DNA from: Pseudemcibacter aquimaris
GTDB taxonomy: Bacteria > Pseudomonadota > Alphaproteobacteria > Sphingomonadales > Emcibacteraceae
NCBI RefSeq assembly: GCF_028869115.1
Contig: NZ_CP079800.1
Span: forward strand, 186,001 to 250,000
DNA: 64,000 nucleotides
Direction: 5' to 3'
Shown here one piece after another: positions 45,533 to 53,125 of this stretch (its first letter is position 1; every line of letters starts with the position of its first letter). Both the position numbers and the translations under genes were made by a program. A model generated the notes under the pieces. It was not told the origin of the DNA, ran no database searches, and was given only the letters and a program-made list of their open reading frames with translations.

Positions 45533-46381
45533 ATGAGCACAGATCACACATATAAAACCACAGGTGAAAAATTATATATCCTGTTTAAATATTCGATCTA
45601 TACGTTGCTCAGTGCCAATATATATTTTTTCTTTGTGGATGATTACGCCGCTGCGGCCCATACATTTAGTGACGGTGTAACTTTTTCAAATGTTATCGAA
45701 GCTTTCACCGCGACCATTGATACCGTCAATTGGGTCGTTTTGCTTTTGCTTTTTGAACTTGAAACCTGGGTTATATCCGACGAGGTGCTTGAGAAAAAAG
45801 GCGTAAAATGGATATTAACGGGCATAAAAACCATATGTTATGTGTTTCTTGTTTATGCCCTTTATGGGTATTTCAGTAAATTTTTCATGCTTCATGATGT
45901 TGCGCCACTGTTGGTTGATAACGTCTGTAATCTTGTTGATGGTGAATTGGCCTTTGTCGTGACAATGGATGAATATATTTATTTGACCGCCGAAAATTGC
46001 GCACAATTTACAGGACAGCAATTATTTAGCATTAACGGCCAATCTCTCTTTGGGAATGAAGAGGGGCTGTCATCCGCACAAGGACTTGCCTGGTGTGACA
46101 TTATCAATGCGTCATCCTGGTTGATTGTTGTTTTCTTACTTGAGGCAGATGTATGGCTGCAGCTTAAAGGATTATATGAAGGAATGATCCTACGTGTGAG
46201 CACCATTGCAAAAATCGTTCTTTATAGTGCGCTTGTTGGGTGTGCTGTATATTGGGGTGTACTTGGAAGTTTTCTGGATTTCTGGGATGCGTTTCTTTGG
46301 ATTGTTGCCTTTGTATTCATTGAAATGAATCTATTCCAATGGCATCAGGAAACAACCGAAGCCAAAGAAGCAATCGCCTAA
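45533..46381 (+). CDS. six-helix membrane protein with repeated acidic membrane motif, unknown
   Basis: 282 residues, not recognised as a named family. Six hydrophobic segments are apparent. Three carry an acidic residue within the membrane in similar context: LLLLFELETWV, VVFLLEADVWLQL and VAFVFIEMNLFQW; this suggests internal repeats. The loop between helices 3 and 4 (~100 residues) contains three cysteines and would face the other side. It is the last gene of the puu-like operon (24 bases after puuB) and ends one base from the convergent GntR gene. A truncated paralogue lies at 33377, also beside amine genes, so the family seems linked to amine metabolism; transport or sensing is a guess. 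Confidence 0.75.
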   Translation: MSTDHTYKTTGEKLYILFKYSIYTLLSANIYFFFVDDYAAAAHTFSDGVTFSNVIEAFTATIDTVNWVVLLLLFELETWVISDEVLEKKGVKWILTGIKTICYVFLVYALYGYFSKFFMLHDVAPLLVDNVCNLVDGELAFVVTMDEYIYLTAENCAQFTGQQLFSINGQSLFGNEEGLSSAQGLAWCDIINASSWLIVVFLLEADVWLQLKGLYEGMILRVSTIAKIVLYSALVGCAVYWGVLGSFLDFWDAFLWIVAFVFIEMNLFQWHQETTEAKEAIA

Positions 46382-46382
46382 T

Positions 46383-47120
46383 TTAATTTTTTAATGATTT
46401 GACGTAACCCGTTTTCGGAAGCGGTAAGTTCTTATGTTCTGTCAGCAGGTCGCTTTCCGTTAAGAAACCCATTGATTCACGTATGTCAGCTTCGATTGCG
46501 CTTTTTAAACCAAACGGGTTATGGCTCTTTAGTGATTCAATGATATCGCAGTGACGATCATGGGTATAATGTTCCGGTAGCTTGGCAACAGATAATCTGT
46601 GCAAGGGACCAATTTGAAGCCAGATTTGTTCTATCATGGGCATGGTAACCGGATGCGGGTGTGCGGTATAAAGTGTTCTATGGAAAATCTGGTTGCCCAA
46701 AATAATGCCTCTAAAATCTCTGCGTTCGAATGCATCATTTTGTTTGCTGTTTAATTTTTCTAATAGGCTGAGTTTATCGCCATCGATATAAGGAAGCGCC
46801 CGTGCAGCAGCATATGATTCCAACTCAACACGAAGCTCGATTAATTCAGCGAGCCTTGCGGGCACCAAAGTGGGAACAATGATGCGTCTGTTGGATTTAA
46901 TGGTCAGCGCCCCTTCGGCGGTTAATCTTTTTAATGCTTCACGGACCGGCATTGCACTGACGTCAAGTAATGCAGCAATTTGTCTTATGGTGAGAGCTTG
47001 GCTTGGCTGTAATTGCCCTGACATAATTGCAAACCGAATTGCACGATAAACCCATTCCTGTGATGTTTCATGTTCATCATATGTCAGATCATGTAGGTCG
47101 ATTTCGGGAACGGATTTCAT
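46383..47120 (-). CDS. GntR-family regulator, FCD subfamily, no. 2
   Basis: 245 residues. Winged helix at ~20-85 with LTIRQIAALLDVSAMPVREALKRL. The FCD domain has VELESYAAARALPY, GNQIFHRTLYTAHPHP and YTHDRHCDIIESLKSHN. The recognition helix nearly equals that of the GntR at 38149. Its own promoter region contains two TGTGATCACA-type sites shared with the divergent puuB-like gene, the arrangement expected for an autoregulated local repressor. Ligand probably a carboxylate from amine breakdown (inference). Confidence 0.92.
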   Translation of the reverse strand: MKSVPEIDLHDLTYDEHETSQEWVYRAIRFAIMSGQLQPSQALTIRQIAALLDVSAMPVREALKRLTAEGALTIKSNRRIIVPTLVPARLAELIELRVELESYAAARALPYIDGDKLSLLEKLNSKQNDAFERRDFRGIILGNQIFHRTLYTAHPHPVTMPMIEQIWLQIGPLHRLSVAKLPEHYTHDRHCDIIESLKSHNPFGLKSAIEADIRESMGFLTESDLLTEHKNLPLPKTGYVKSLKN

Positions 47121-47157
47121 TTAACTTTACCCTCATTTACGTCATTTCCCCATAGAA

Positions 47158-47167
47158 GGTGATCACA
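47158..47167. promoter_or_regulatory. GntR-type operator variant GGTGATCACA
   Basis: Nine of ten bases match the core. Located 38 bases upstream of the GntR no. 2 start, so it probably mediates autoregulation. The right half-site (TCACAAAAAT) is the stronger. Confidence 0.6.
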
Positions 47168-47248
47168 AAAATATTTATCAGTCAAGAAATAATTCGATGA
47201 TATCAGTGTTGAATAGTCTGATATCCCGATAAATTGCATGCAAAGAAC

Positions 47249-47275
47249 TTGACAATTCTCAAAAATGTGATCACA
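47249..47275 (+). promoter_or_regulatory. promoter and overlapping operator of the second puuB-like gene
   Basis: TTGACA at 47249-47254 is a perfect -35 box. The -10 should fall near 47272-47278, and the exact operator TGTGATCACA (47266-47275) overlaps that place. Occupancy would exclude RNA polymerase, so repression is the likely mode. The gene starts at 47329. Confidence 0.65.
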
Positions 47276-47328
47276 ATATTTTTTGTGTTTTTAAAAGATT
47301 TAACGTGATGTTGAATTTAAGGAATTAG

Positions 47329-48642
47329 ATGCGTTTAAACGACCATATTCATAGTAACGAGTACCCCAATTCTTATTACGCTGCGACACGCAATGATCGC
47401 GGTGGTTTTTCTGTGCTTGAAAATGATGAAACGGTAGATGTTTGTATCGTTGGCGGCGGTTTTTCCGGTATCGCAACGGCACTACATTTAAGCGAACGCG
47501 GTTTCAAGGTTGCGGTCGTTGAACAAAATAAAATCGGCTGGGGCGCAACAGGACGCAACGGTGGCCATATTATTGGCGGATATGCCCATTCATTATGGGA
47601 TCATCAGAAAATGGTAAAATCTTTTGGCGAAGAAGGGGGAAAAGCTGTATGGGATATGTCCGTTGAATGCGTTGAAATCATAAAGGATTGGGTCAGCAAA
47701 TATAATATCGATTGCGATATGGAATTTGGCTATATCGACGTGGCCATGAACAATAAAGAATTGGATGGTTTAAAGCGCGATAATGATAAATTGGCTGACA
47801 AGGATTACGCCTATGAAACGCGCATCGTTGAAGGGGACGAACTTAAGCAATATGTGAAAAGTGATCAATATATTGGCGGTCGTATCAACATGGGGTGGGG
47901 GCAAATCCATGTGCTTAACCTCGTGTTAGGTGAGGCACGCGCAGCCGAAGGACTGGGCGCAAAAATATTCGAAGATACCGCTGTCACAGATATTATTCAT
48001 GGACATAAACCAAAGGTCATTACCGAAAAAGGAACAATTACTGCGGATCATGTTGTTGTTACGGGTAACGGGTATCTTGGCAATTTAATTCCGCATCTTG
48101 CCTCACGGGTTCTGCCCGCGGGCAGTTATATTATTGGTACTGAACCATTAAGTGATGAACAAATCGCCGCAACAATTCCGTATGGATGGCCCACATGTGA
48201 TCAACGTTGGGCGCTTGATTATTACAGGATTTCAGCGGATAAAAGAATGATTTTTGGCGGTCTCGCTACATATTCCGGTCGTCATCCGAACAGCATCAAA
48301 TCGGTGCTTGAGCCAAAAATGCATAAGGTTTTCCCAACACTGAAAGGTGTTAAAATCGATTATGAATGGGGCGGGTATATGGGCATTGGACTTAACCGTA
48401 TCCCAATGGTTGGACATTTAAGTGAAAATGTATATTACGCAACTGGTTACGGTGGTCATGGTGTTGCCCCAACCCACATGTCCGCAAAGCTGATCAGCGA
48501 GGCGATTTCCGGAAATAGTACAAGGTATGATATACTGGCATCCGTTAAACATATGCCGTTCCCGGGGGGGCGTTATCTTATGCAGCCTGCCTATGCGATT
48601 GGAATGGCGTATTACAGAATGAGGGATGCGCTGGGATGGTAA
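47329..48642 (+). CDS. gamma-glutamylputrescine oxidase-like flavoprotein (PuuB-like, copy 2)
   Basis: 437 residues and paralogous to the gene at 44235: NSYYAATRNDRGGF, VCIVGGGFSGIATALHLSERG (FAD), GWGATGRNGGHIIGGYAHS, and the C-terminal WGGYMGIGLNRIPMVGH and YATGYGGHGVAPTHM. It oxidises an amine, probably a gamma-glutamylated polyamine different from that of copy 1. AAGGA precedes ATG 47329. It is controlled by the operator at 47266, and its 3' end overlaps the TPR-sulfotransferase gene by seven bases, so these two are one transcript. Confidence 0.85.
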   Translation: MRLNDHIHSNEYPNSYYAATRNDRGGFSVLENDETVDVCIVGGGFSGIATALHLSERGFKVAVVEQNKIGWGATGRNGGHIIGGYAHSLWDHQKMVKSFGEEGGKAVWDMSVECVEIIKDWVSKYNIDCDMEFGYIDVAMNNKELDGLKRDNDKLADKDYAYETRIVEGDELKQYVKSDQYIGGRINMGWGQIHVLNLVLGEARAAEGLGAKIFEDTAVTDIIHGHKPKVITEKGTITADHVVVTGNGYLGNLIPHLASRVLPAGSYIIGTEPLSDEQIAATIPYGWPTCDQRWALDYYRISADKRMIFGGLATYSGRHPNSIKSVLEPKMHKVFPTLKGVKIDYEWGGYMGIGLNRIPMVGHLSENVYYATGYGGHGVAPTHMSAKLISEAISGNSTRYDILASVKHMPFPGGRYLMQPAYAIGMAYYRMRDALGW

Positions 48643-50234
48643 CAACAACGACGACTAAAAAACCACCTGAATTTACGATGCAACATGCATCGAAATATCT
48701 TGAACGCGGTTTCAATGCTTTAATGAAAAAGGATCTAAAGGATGCGGGGGCGTGCGCCCAACTGGTCCTTAAATATATGCCGAAACTCTCGCAAGCACAC
48801 TTTCTTGTGGGTTTAATTGCTCTTGAAACTGAAGATTGGAAAATAGCGTTAAGCGCATTTGGTACTGTCGTTGAAATTGATGAAAAGCATGCAGCCGCTT
48901 GGGCACAATATGCGCGCGTAATGCTAAAAATGGCAAATTATAATGGTGCTGAACAGGCCTTGAAAAAGGCGGTTGAATATGGCTCAAATGATCCGCTCGT
49001 TCAAAATGTCATTGGGACGGCTTATAATTTGCTTGGTGATCAGAAAGCGGCTTTTGAATGGTATAGTAAGGCCTGCGAGAAGAATAATTCACCGATGTTT
49101 GTTCTGAATAAAGCCAAGAGTTTAGTGTTCTTAGGTAAGATTGATGAGGCGCGCGAAGCACTTTTAAAAGTACTTTCGGTGCTTCCCAAAAATGCAGAAG
49201 CACATTGGATTTTATCAAGACTTGAGAAAGCCAAAGATACAAATCACATCAATGATATTATTAAGCTATTGGAAGATGTGGATGAAACAAGGCAGTCAAC
49301 CGCATATCTTTATTATGGTCTTGCAAAAGAATATGAAGACCTTGAAATGTGGTCGGACGCATTTAAAGCATATGAAAAAGGCGCCAAGATTAAACGCGCG
49401 CATGTCCAGTATGATGAGAAGGCAGAAATTGATGCTTTTGAAACACTGCAAAAGACATTTACGAAAGAATGGCTGGAAAATATCGGCGAAGGGCATGATG
49501 CATCTTCGCCGATTTTTATTGTGGGTCAGCCACGTACTGGTACCACACTAATTGAACGTATCATTACGGCACGTGATGATGTCCATTCTGCAGGCGAACT
49601 TCAACAATTCGGCCATGCTGTAAAAAGCACGGGCGGCGCAAGAATTCCTGGAATGGTATCCAGCGAAAATGTCATTGCCGCTGCAAATGCTGACCCAAAA
49701 TATTTAGGCAAATTTTATATGGAAGCAACTCGCAGTTTACGTGGCGATCTTCCTTATTTTGTTGATAAATTGCCGATCAATTATCTATATGTGCCGCTGA
49801 TTGCGGCAGCGCTTCCGAATGCGAAAATCATTCATGTGAAACGTGATCCAATGGATGCGTGTTTTGCCAGTTATAAACAGCTTTTCGCAGAAGCATATTT
49901 TTATTCATACGATCAAGGTGAGATGGCGAGACATAGCATTCGCTATCAAAAATTGATGAAACATTACCGCGATATTATGGGCGACCGGATGATTGAGGTC
50001 GCTTACGAAGATGTGGTGGACAATATGGAATTTGAGGCAAGACGCCTCATTAAGTATTTGGGGCTCGAATGGCAAGATGCCAGTCTCGAGTTTCATAAGC
50101 AAAAGACTGCTGTAACTACCGCAAGTGCGACGCAGGTTAGAGAAAAAGTACACAGTCGATCTGTTGGAAAATGGCGTCGCTTCGAAAACGAACTAAAGGA
50201 AATGTACACTATTATTAGAAATTCAACCATTTAA
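48636..50234 (+). CDS. TPR-repeat sulfotransferase family protein
   Basis: 532 residues. Residues ~15-260 form tetratricopeptide-like helical pairs (AHFLVGLIALETEDWKIALSAF, AAWAQYARVMLKMANYNGAEQAL). The C-terminal sulfotransferase domain has the PAPS 5'-phosphosulfate loop VGQPRTGTTLIERII (~296-310) and the 3'-phosphate motif HVKRDPMDACFASY (~400-413). It would transfer sulfate from PAPS to a protein or carbohydrate acceptor presented by the TPR. No signal peptide, so cytosolic. Such TPR-sulfotransferases are often found beside TonB receptors, as here (11-base gap), but the acceptor is unknown. Confidence 0.87.
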   Translation: MVTTTTTKKPPEFTMQHASKYLERGFNALMKKDLKDAGACAQLVLKYMPKLSQAHFLVGLIALETEDWKIALSAFGTVVEIDEKHAAAWAQYARVMLKMANYNGAEQALKKAVEYGSNDPLVQNVIGTAYNLLGDQKAAFEWYSKACEKNNSPMFVLNKAKSLVFLGKIDEAREALLKVLSVLPKNAEAHWILSRLEKAKDTNHINDIIKLLEDVDETRQSTAYLYYGLAKEYEDLEMWSDAFKAYEKGAKIKRAHVQYDEKAEIDAFETLQKTFTKEWLENIGEGHDASSPIFIVGQPRTGTTLIERIITARDDVHSAGELQQFGHAVKSTGGARIPGMVSSENVIAAANADPKYLGKFYMEATRSLRGDLPYFVDKLPINYLYVPLIAAALPNAKIIHVKRDPMDACFASYKQLFAEAYFYSYDQGEMARHSIRYQKLMKHYRDIMGDRMIEVAYEDVVDNMEFEARRLIKYLGLEWQDASLEFHKQKTAVTTASATQVREKVHSRSVGKWRRFENELKEMYTIIRNSTI

Positions 50235-50245
50235 GGGAGAAGACA

Positions 50246-52591
50246 ATGAAAATACGAATGGGTAATAAAAGGGCCAGACTATTGGCGGGTGTTTCCGCCA
50301 TATCTTTGGGCCTTGGAATGGCTGGTACGGCCACTGCGCAAGAGGCGCAGGACAGTGATCAGGGGGATGTAGAAACAATCGTTACGGTTGGTAAACGACC
50401 GGAAAATGTACTTGATGTACCGGTTGCGATGACGGCATATAATGCAGAATTCATGGACCGTGTAAATTTGGATGATGTAAAGGACCTGATTAAGTTTTCA
50501 CCAGGATTTGCCGGAGACAGTAAAGACAGTTTTATCGATTTCGTTAATATCCGTGGTATTTCGACCATTGATTATGGTGTTGGTGGTGATCCATCCGTTG
50601 GTTTCTTTAAAAATAATATGTATCAGGGCCGTCAGGGTTCAGCAGTGACGTCAATGTATGATATGGAACGCGCGGAAGTGCTACGTGGGCCACAAGGTTT
50701 CCTATTTGGCCGTAATGCAATTTCCGGTGCCATTAGTTTCCATACAAAAAGACCGGATATGGAAAGTGTAAATGGCTATGTGGATCTAGGTGTTGGTGAG
50801 CGTGGCTTATGGGAAGCGGACGGTGCCATTAACCTGCCAGTGAATGAAAATTTTGCTATCCGTGTGGCGGGTTATACAAGCCATGAAGATGGTTGGATGA
50901 CAAATACATTAAATGCGACAACAGCAGCAGGTAAAAAATATGGCGGCCATAAAAAATCGGCAGGCCGTTTTTCCGCAGCCATCGAAGGTGAAGGCTGGGA
51001 TGCTTTTTTTGTCGCAGAATATGAAGACCGCGATCAGGATGGTACGGTTTACCGTGCACAGTCAGATGAATTTACCGATAATCTCGAAGATATATTCGGT
51101 ACTGGTTGGATGCCGGATACGGATGATTTAAGATCATTTAAATCACACCTTGGGCTTGGTAATGATGATTCAGGTGAAATTGTTACTATTAATGCAGAAA
51201 TTAACATTGATCTTGAATTTGCGACCTTAACATCCTTAACGGGTTTTAAAGATCATAAGTATAATTACGCCGAAAATTATGGTGGTACTGGCCTTGATAT
51301 GCTTGATTATGGTCAGGAACAAGACGGTGATTATTTCGAAGAAGAGATTAGACTGGTTTCCAATACTGATGGGCCGTTAAGCTGGTATGCCGGTGCGTCA
51401 TTCTATAAGGAAAATATTGATGCACTTTTCAAATCACGTTCTTCAGAAGATATCATGTGTGCTTATTATAACTATTATGGTTATGATAACTGTGCGGATT
51501 TATATGCTTATTATTCATATGCCTTTACCCCGTCAGATGGTCTAAATGAACCAAGTGCAATTATCGGTGAATATACCGGTTGGGCAGCCTATGTGAATAT
51601 GGCTTACGAAGTAACAGACAAATTTGATGTTGAAGTCGGTGTTCGTTATACGAAAGATACAAAAGATTTCTCATTCAATGCATTGCCGGTTACCAGTGAC
51701 CTTGGCCCATATTGGAATATCGGTTTCACAACCGATGGATATGTAAGAGAAAAAATCACATGGGATGATTATACACCGCGCTTTATTGCACGCTATAGAC
51801 CCGATGATAATACCATGATTTACGGTAGTATTACCAAAGGTTATAAATCCGGCGGCTTTAATAGTTTTGGTGCTGATTTGACAGATGGTAACGGCGGTTC
51901 TGGCGTTGATGATGATTATGTCGCGCTTCCAGGTACCACACCGAATGAGTTTGGACCGGAAACAGTTTGGTCATATGAATTGGGTGTAAAGGGTAGCAAC
52001 CCTGAAAATACCATTAAGTATGACTTTGCGGGTTACTATTATAAATATGAAGGATTGCAGTTTACATATTTTGACCGTAGTACCCAAACGGCAAACGTTG
52101 GTGAGGTAACATCATATGGTGTCGAAGGTACCGTTCAGGCATTCCTTGGTGAAAATGTCAATGTGATCTTATCTGGTTCCTATAACCACAACGAGATTAA
52201 AGACGCCAATTTGATTGCACCGGGCAGTGACGGAAACCGTCTTTCAGGTGCACCAAAATACAAGGGTGCATTCCTTCTTAATTATACTGCGCCGGTTACA
52301 CAAACTGGTGAAGTGAATGCGTCATTTGAACTTGCTGCACAAAGCAGTCTATTTGTTGGTCTTGGCAACATTCCATCTGGTGAGATGGAAGGATGGGCTG
52401 ATGCCACAGTGCGACTAGGATACGCGGATGATGCAGGTTGGTCGATCACTGCATATGTCGAAAACGTCTTTGATAAAGTTTATTATGACGGCGGCTATGA
52501 AGGTGGCGATATTCAGCCAACTGTATTCTTTGGGCCAAGTCGCCCAAGAACATTTGGCGCAAGACTGTCATATAGATTTGGCGGTAGCTGA
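50246..52591 (+). CDS. TonB-dependent receptor (third in window)
   Basis: 781 residues. Signal peptide ending GMAGTATAQE, TonB box region ETIVTVGKR, then plug domain with VPVAMTAYNAEFM, DLIKFSPGF, VNIRGIST, ERAEVLRGPQGFLFGRNAISGAI. The barrel includes KGYKSGGFN and ends PRTFGARLSYRFGGS. It is of the large FecA/siderophore- or nutrient-type family common in sphingomonads and marine alphaproteobacteria, unlike the smaller pair around soeABC. Notable Tyr-rich loop near residues 405-425 (YYNYYGYDNC...YAYYSYAF) with two Cys, an extracellular loop candidate. AAGGGAG ribosome site. Probably co-transcribed with the sulfotransferase gene. Confidence 0.9.
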   Translation: MKIRMGNKRARLLAGVSAISLGLGMAGTATAQEAQDSDQGDVETIVTVGKRPENVLDVPVAMTAYNAEFMDRVNLDDVKDLIKFSPGFAGDSKDSFIDFVNIRGISTIDYGVGGDPSVGFFKNNMYQGRQGSAVTSMYDMERAEVLRGPQGFLFGRNAISGAISFHTKRPDMESVNGYVDLGVGERGLWEADGAINLPVNENFAIRVAGYTSHEDGWMTNTLNATTAAGKKYGGHKKSAGRFSAAIEGEGWDAFFVAEYEDRDQDGTVYRAQSDEFTDNLEDIFGTGWMPDTDDLRSFKSHLGLGNDDSGEIVTINAEINIDLEFATLTSLTGFKDHKYNYAENYGGTGLDMLDYGQEQDGDYFEEEIRLVSNTDGPLSWYAGASFYKENIDALFKSRSSEDIMCAYYNYYGYDNCADLYAYYSYAFTPSDGLNEPSAIIGEYTGWAAYVNMAYEVTDKFDVEVGVRYTKDTKDFSFNALPVTSDLGPYWNIGFTTDGYVREKITWDDYTPRFIARYRPDDNTMIYGSITKGYKSGGFNSFGADLTDGNGGSGVDDDYVALPGTTPNEFGPETVWSYELGVKGSNPENTIKYDFAGYYYKYEGLQFTYFDRSTQTANVGEVTSYGVEGTVQAFLGENVNVILSGSYNHNEIKDANLIAPGSDGNRLSGAPKYKGAFLLNYTAPVTQTGEVNASFELAAQSSLFVGLGNIPSGEMEGWADATVRLGYADDAGWSITAYVENVFDKVYYDGGYEGGDIQPTVFFGPSRPRTFGARLSYRFGGS

Positions 52592-52615
52592 TAATCAGTG
52601 AAATATTTTGATCGA

Positions 52616-52642
52616 GGGCTGCTTGTTTAAGCGGCCCTTTTT
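52616..52642 (+). terminator. rho-independent terminator after the TonB receptor
   Basis: Stem GGGCTGCTT/AAGCGGCCC (one G-U), loop GTTT, followed by TTTTT. It closes the puuB2-sulfotransferase-receptor unit 25 bases after the stop codon and separates it from the cupin operon. Confidence 0.92.
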
Positions 52643-52668
52643 CGTTGGTATTAGAGCTATTTTCAATA

Positions 52669-52678
52669 TGTGATCACA
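52669..52678. promoter_or_regulatory. GntR-type operator TGTGATCACA, distal site before the cupin operon
   Basis: Exact core. It lies 55 bases (about five helical turns) centre-to-centre from the longer palindrome at 52717, so two dimers could bind on the same face of the DNA. Confidence 0.7.
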
Positions 52679-52716
52679 AATTAAAAACAAACACTTGTGC
52701 TATTTGATATGAATCA

Positions 52717-52740
52717 CTATATTTGTGATCACAAATATAG
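52717..52740. promoter_or_regulatory. 24-bp perfect palindromic GntR-type operator before the cupin operon
   Basis: Core TGTGATCACA at 52724-52733 inside a 24-base perfect palindrome (arms CTATATTTGTGA and its complement). It ends 16 bases before the ATG at 52757, so it covers the likely transcription start or early leader. The longest and most symmetric copy in the window. Confidence 0.8.
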
Positions 52741-52756
52741 TTTATATGAAAGGGAG

Positions 52757-53107
52757 ATGAGTTTGCCGGAAATAATTGTTCAGCATCAATGTGCTTCATT
52801 AACAGATTTGGTTGCTGCCGAAAGTTTCGGTGAACCGATAGGACCGCTGCCAAAACAAACGGATAGTTGCTTTTATGAAGAAGGCAATCTTTTTGCCGGC
52901 ACATGGGAAGCAGAGCCGGGTATTTTAAAGCTTGATTTGGATTTGATGGAATTTTGTCACTTGCTGAAAGGGCATTGGAAATTAACATCAGAAGCGGGTA
53001 ACGTCACAGAAATTAAGGCAGGGGATAGCTGGATCTTTCCAAAAGGATGGAAAGGCACGGCAGAAGTCATTGAAACTGTGCGTAAAGTGTATTTTATTAT
53101 TGCCTGA
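52757..53107 (+). CDS. cupin-domain protein (ethanolamine-utilisation-like small cupin)
   Basis: 116 residues from ATG 52757. An upstream open frame to 52697 is rejected because it would run through the palindromic operator; a TTG at 52763 with AGGGAG six bases upstream is a real alternative. Single small cupin of the (S)-ureidoglycine aminohydrolase-like/DUF861 type: GTWEAEPGILKL, FCHLLKGHWKLTSEAG, KAGDSWIFPKGWKGT. The usual metal histidines are partly missing, so a binding or stabilising role is as likely as catalysis. First gene of a four-gene operon with two flavoproteins and a GcvT-like protein. Confidence 0.78.
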   Translation: MSLPEIIVQHQCASLTDLVAAESFGEPIGPLPKQTDSCFYEEGNLFAGTWEAEPGILKLDLDLMEFCHLLKGHWKLTSEAGNVTEIKAGDSWIFPKGWKGTAEVIETVRKVYFIIA

Positions 53108-53125
53108 TAACGAAGGGGTTTGGGA

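Noticed and set aside
36157-52740. TGTGATCACA sites as CRP/FNR sites
   Set aside because: CRP needs TGTGA and TCACA separated by six bases. Here the half-sites abut, so CRP binding is not expected; FNR half-sites are also absent.
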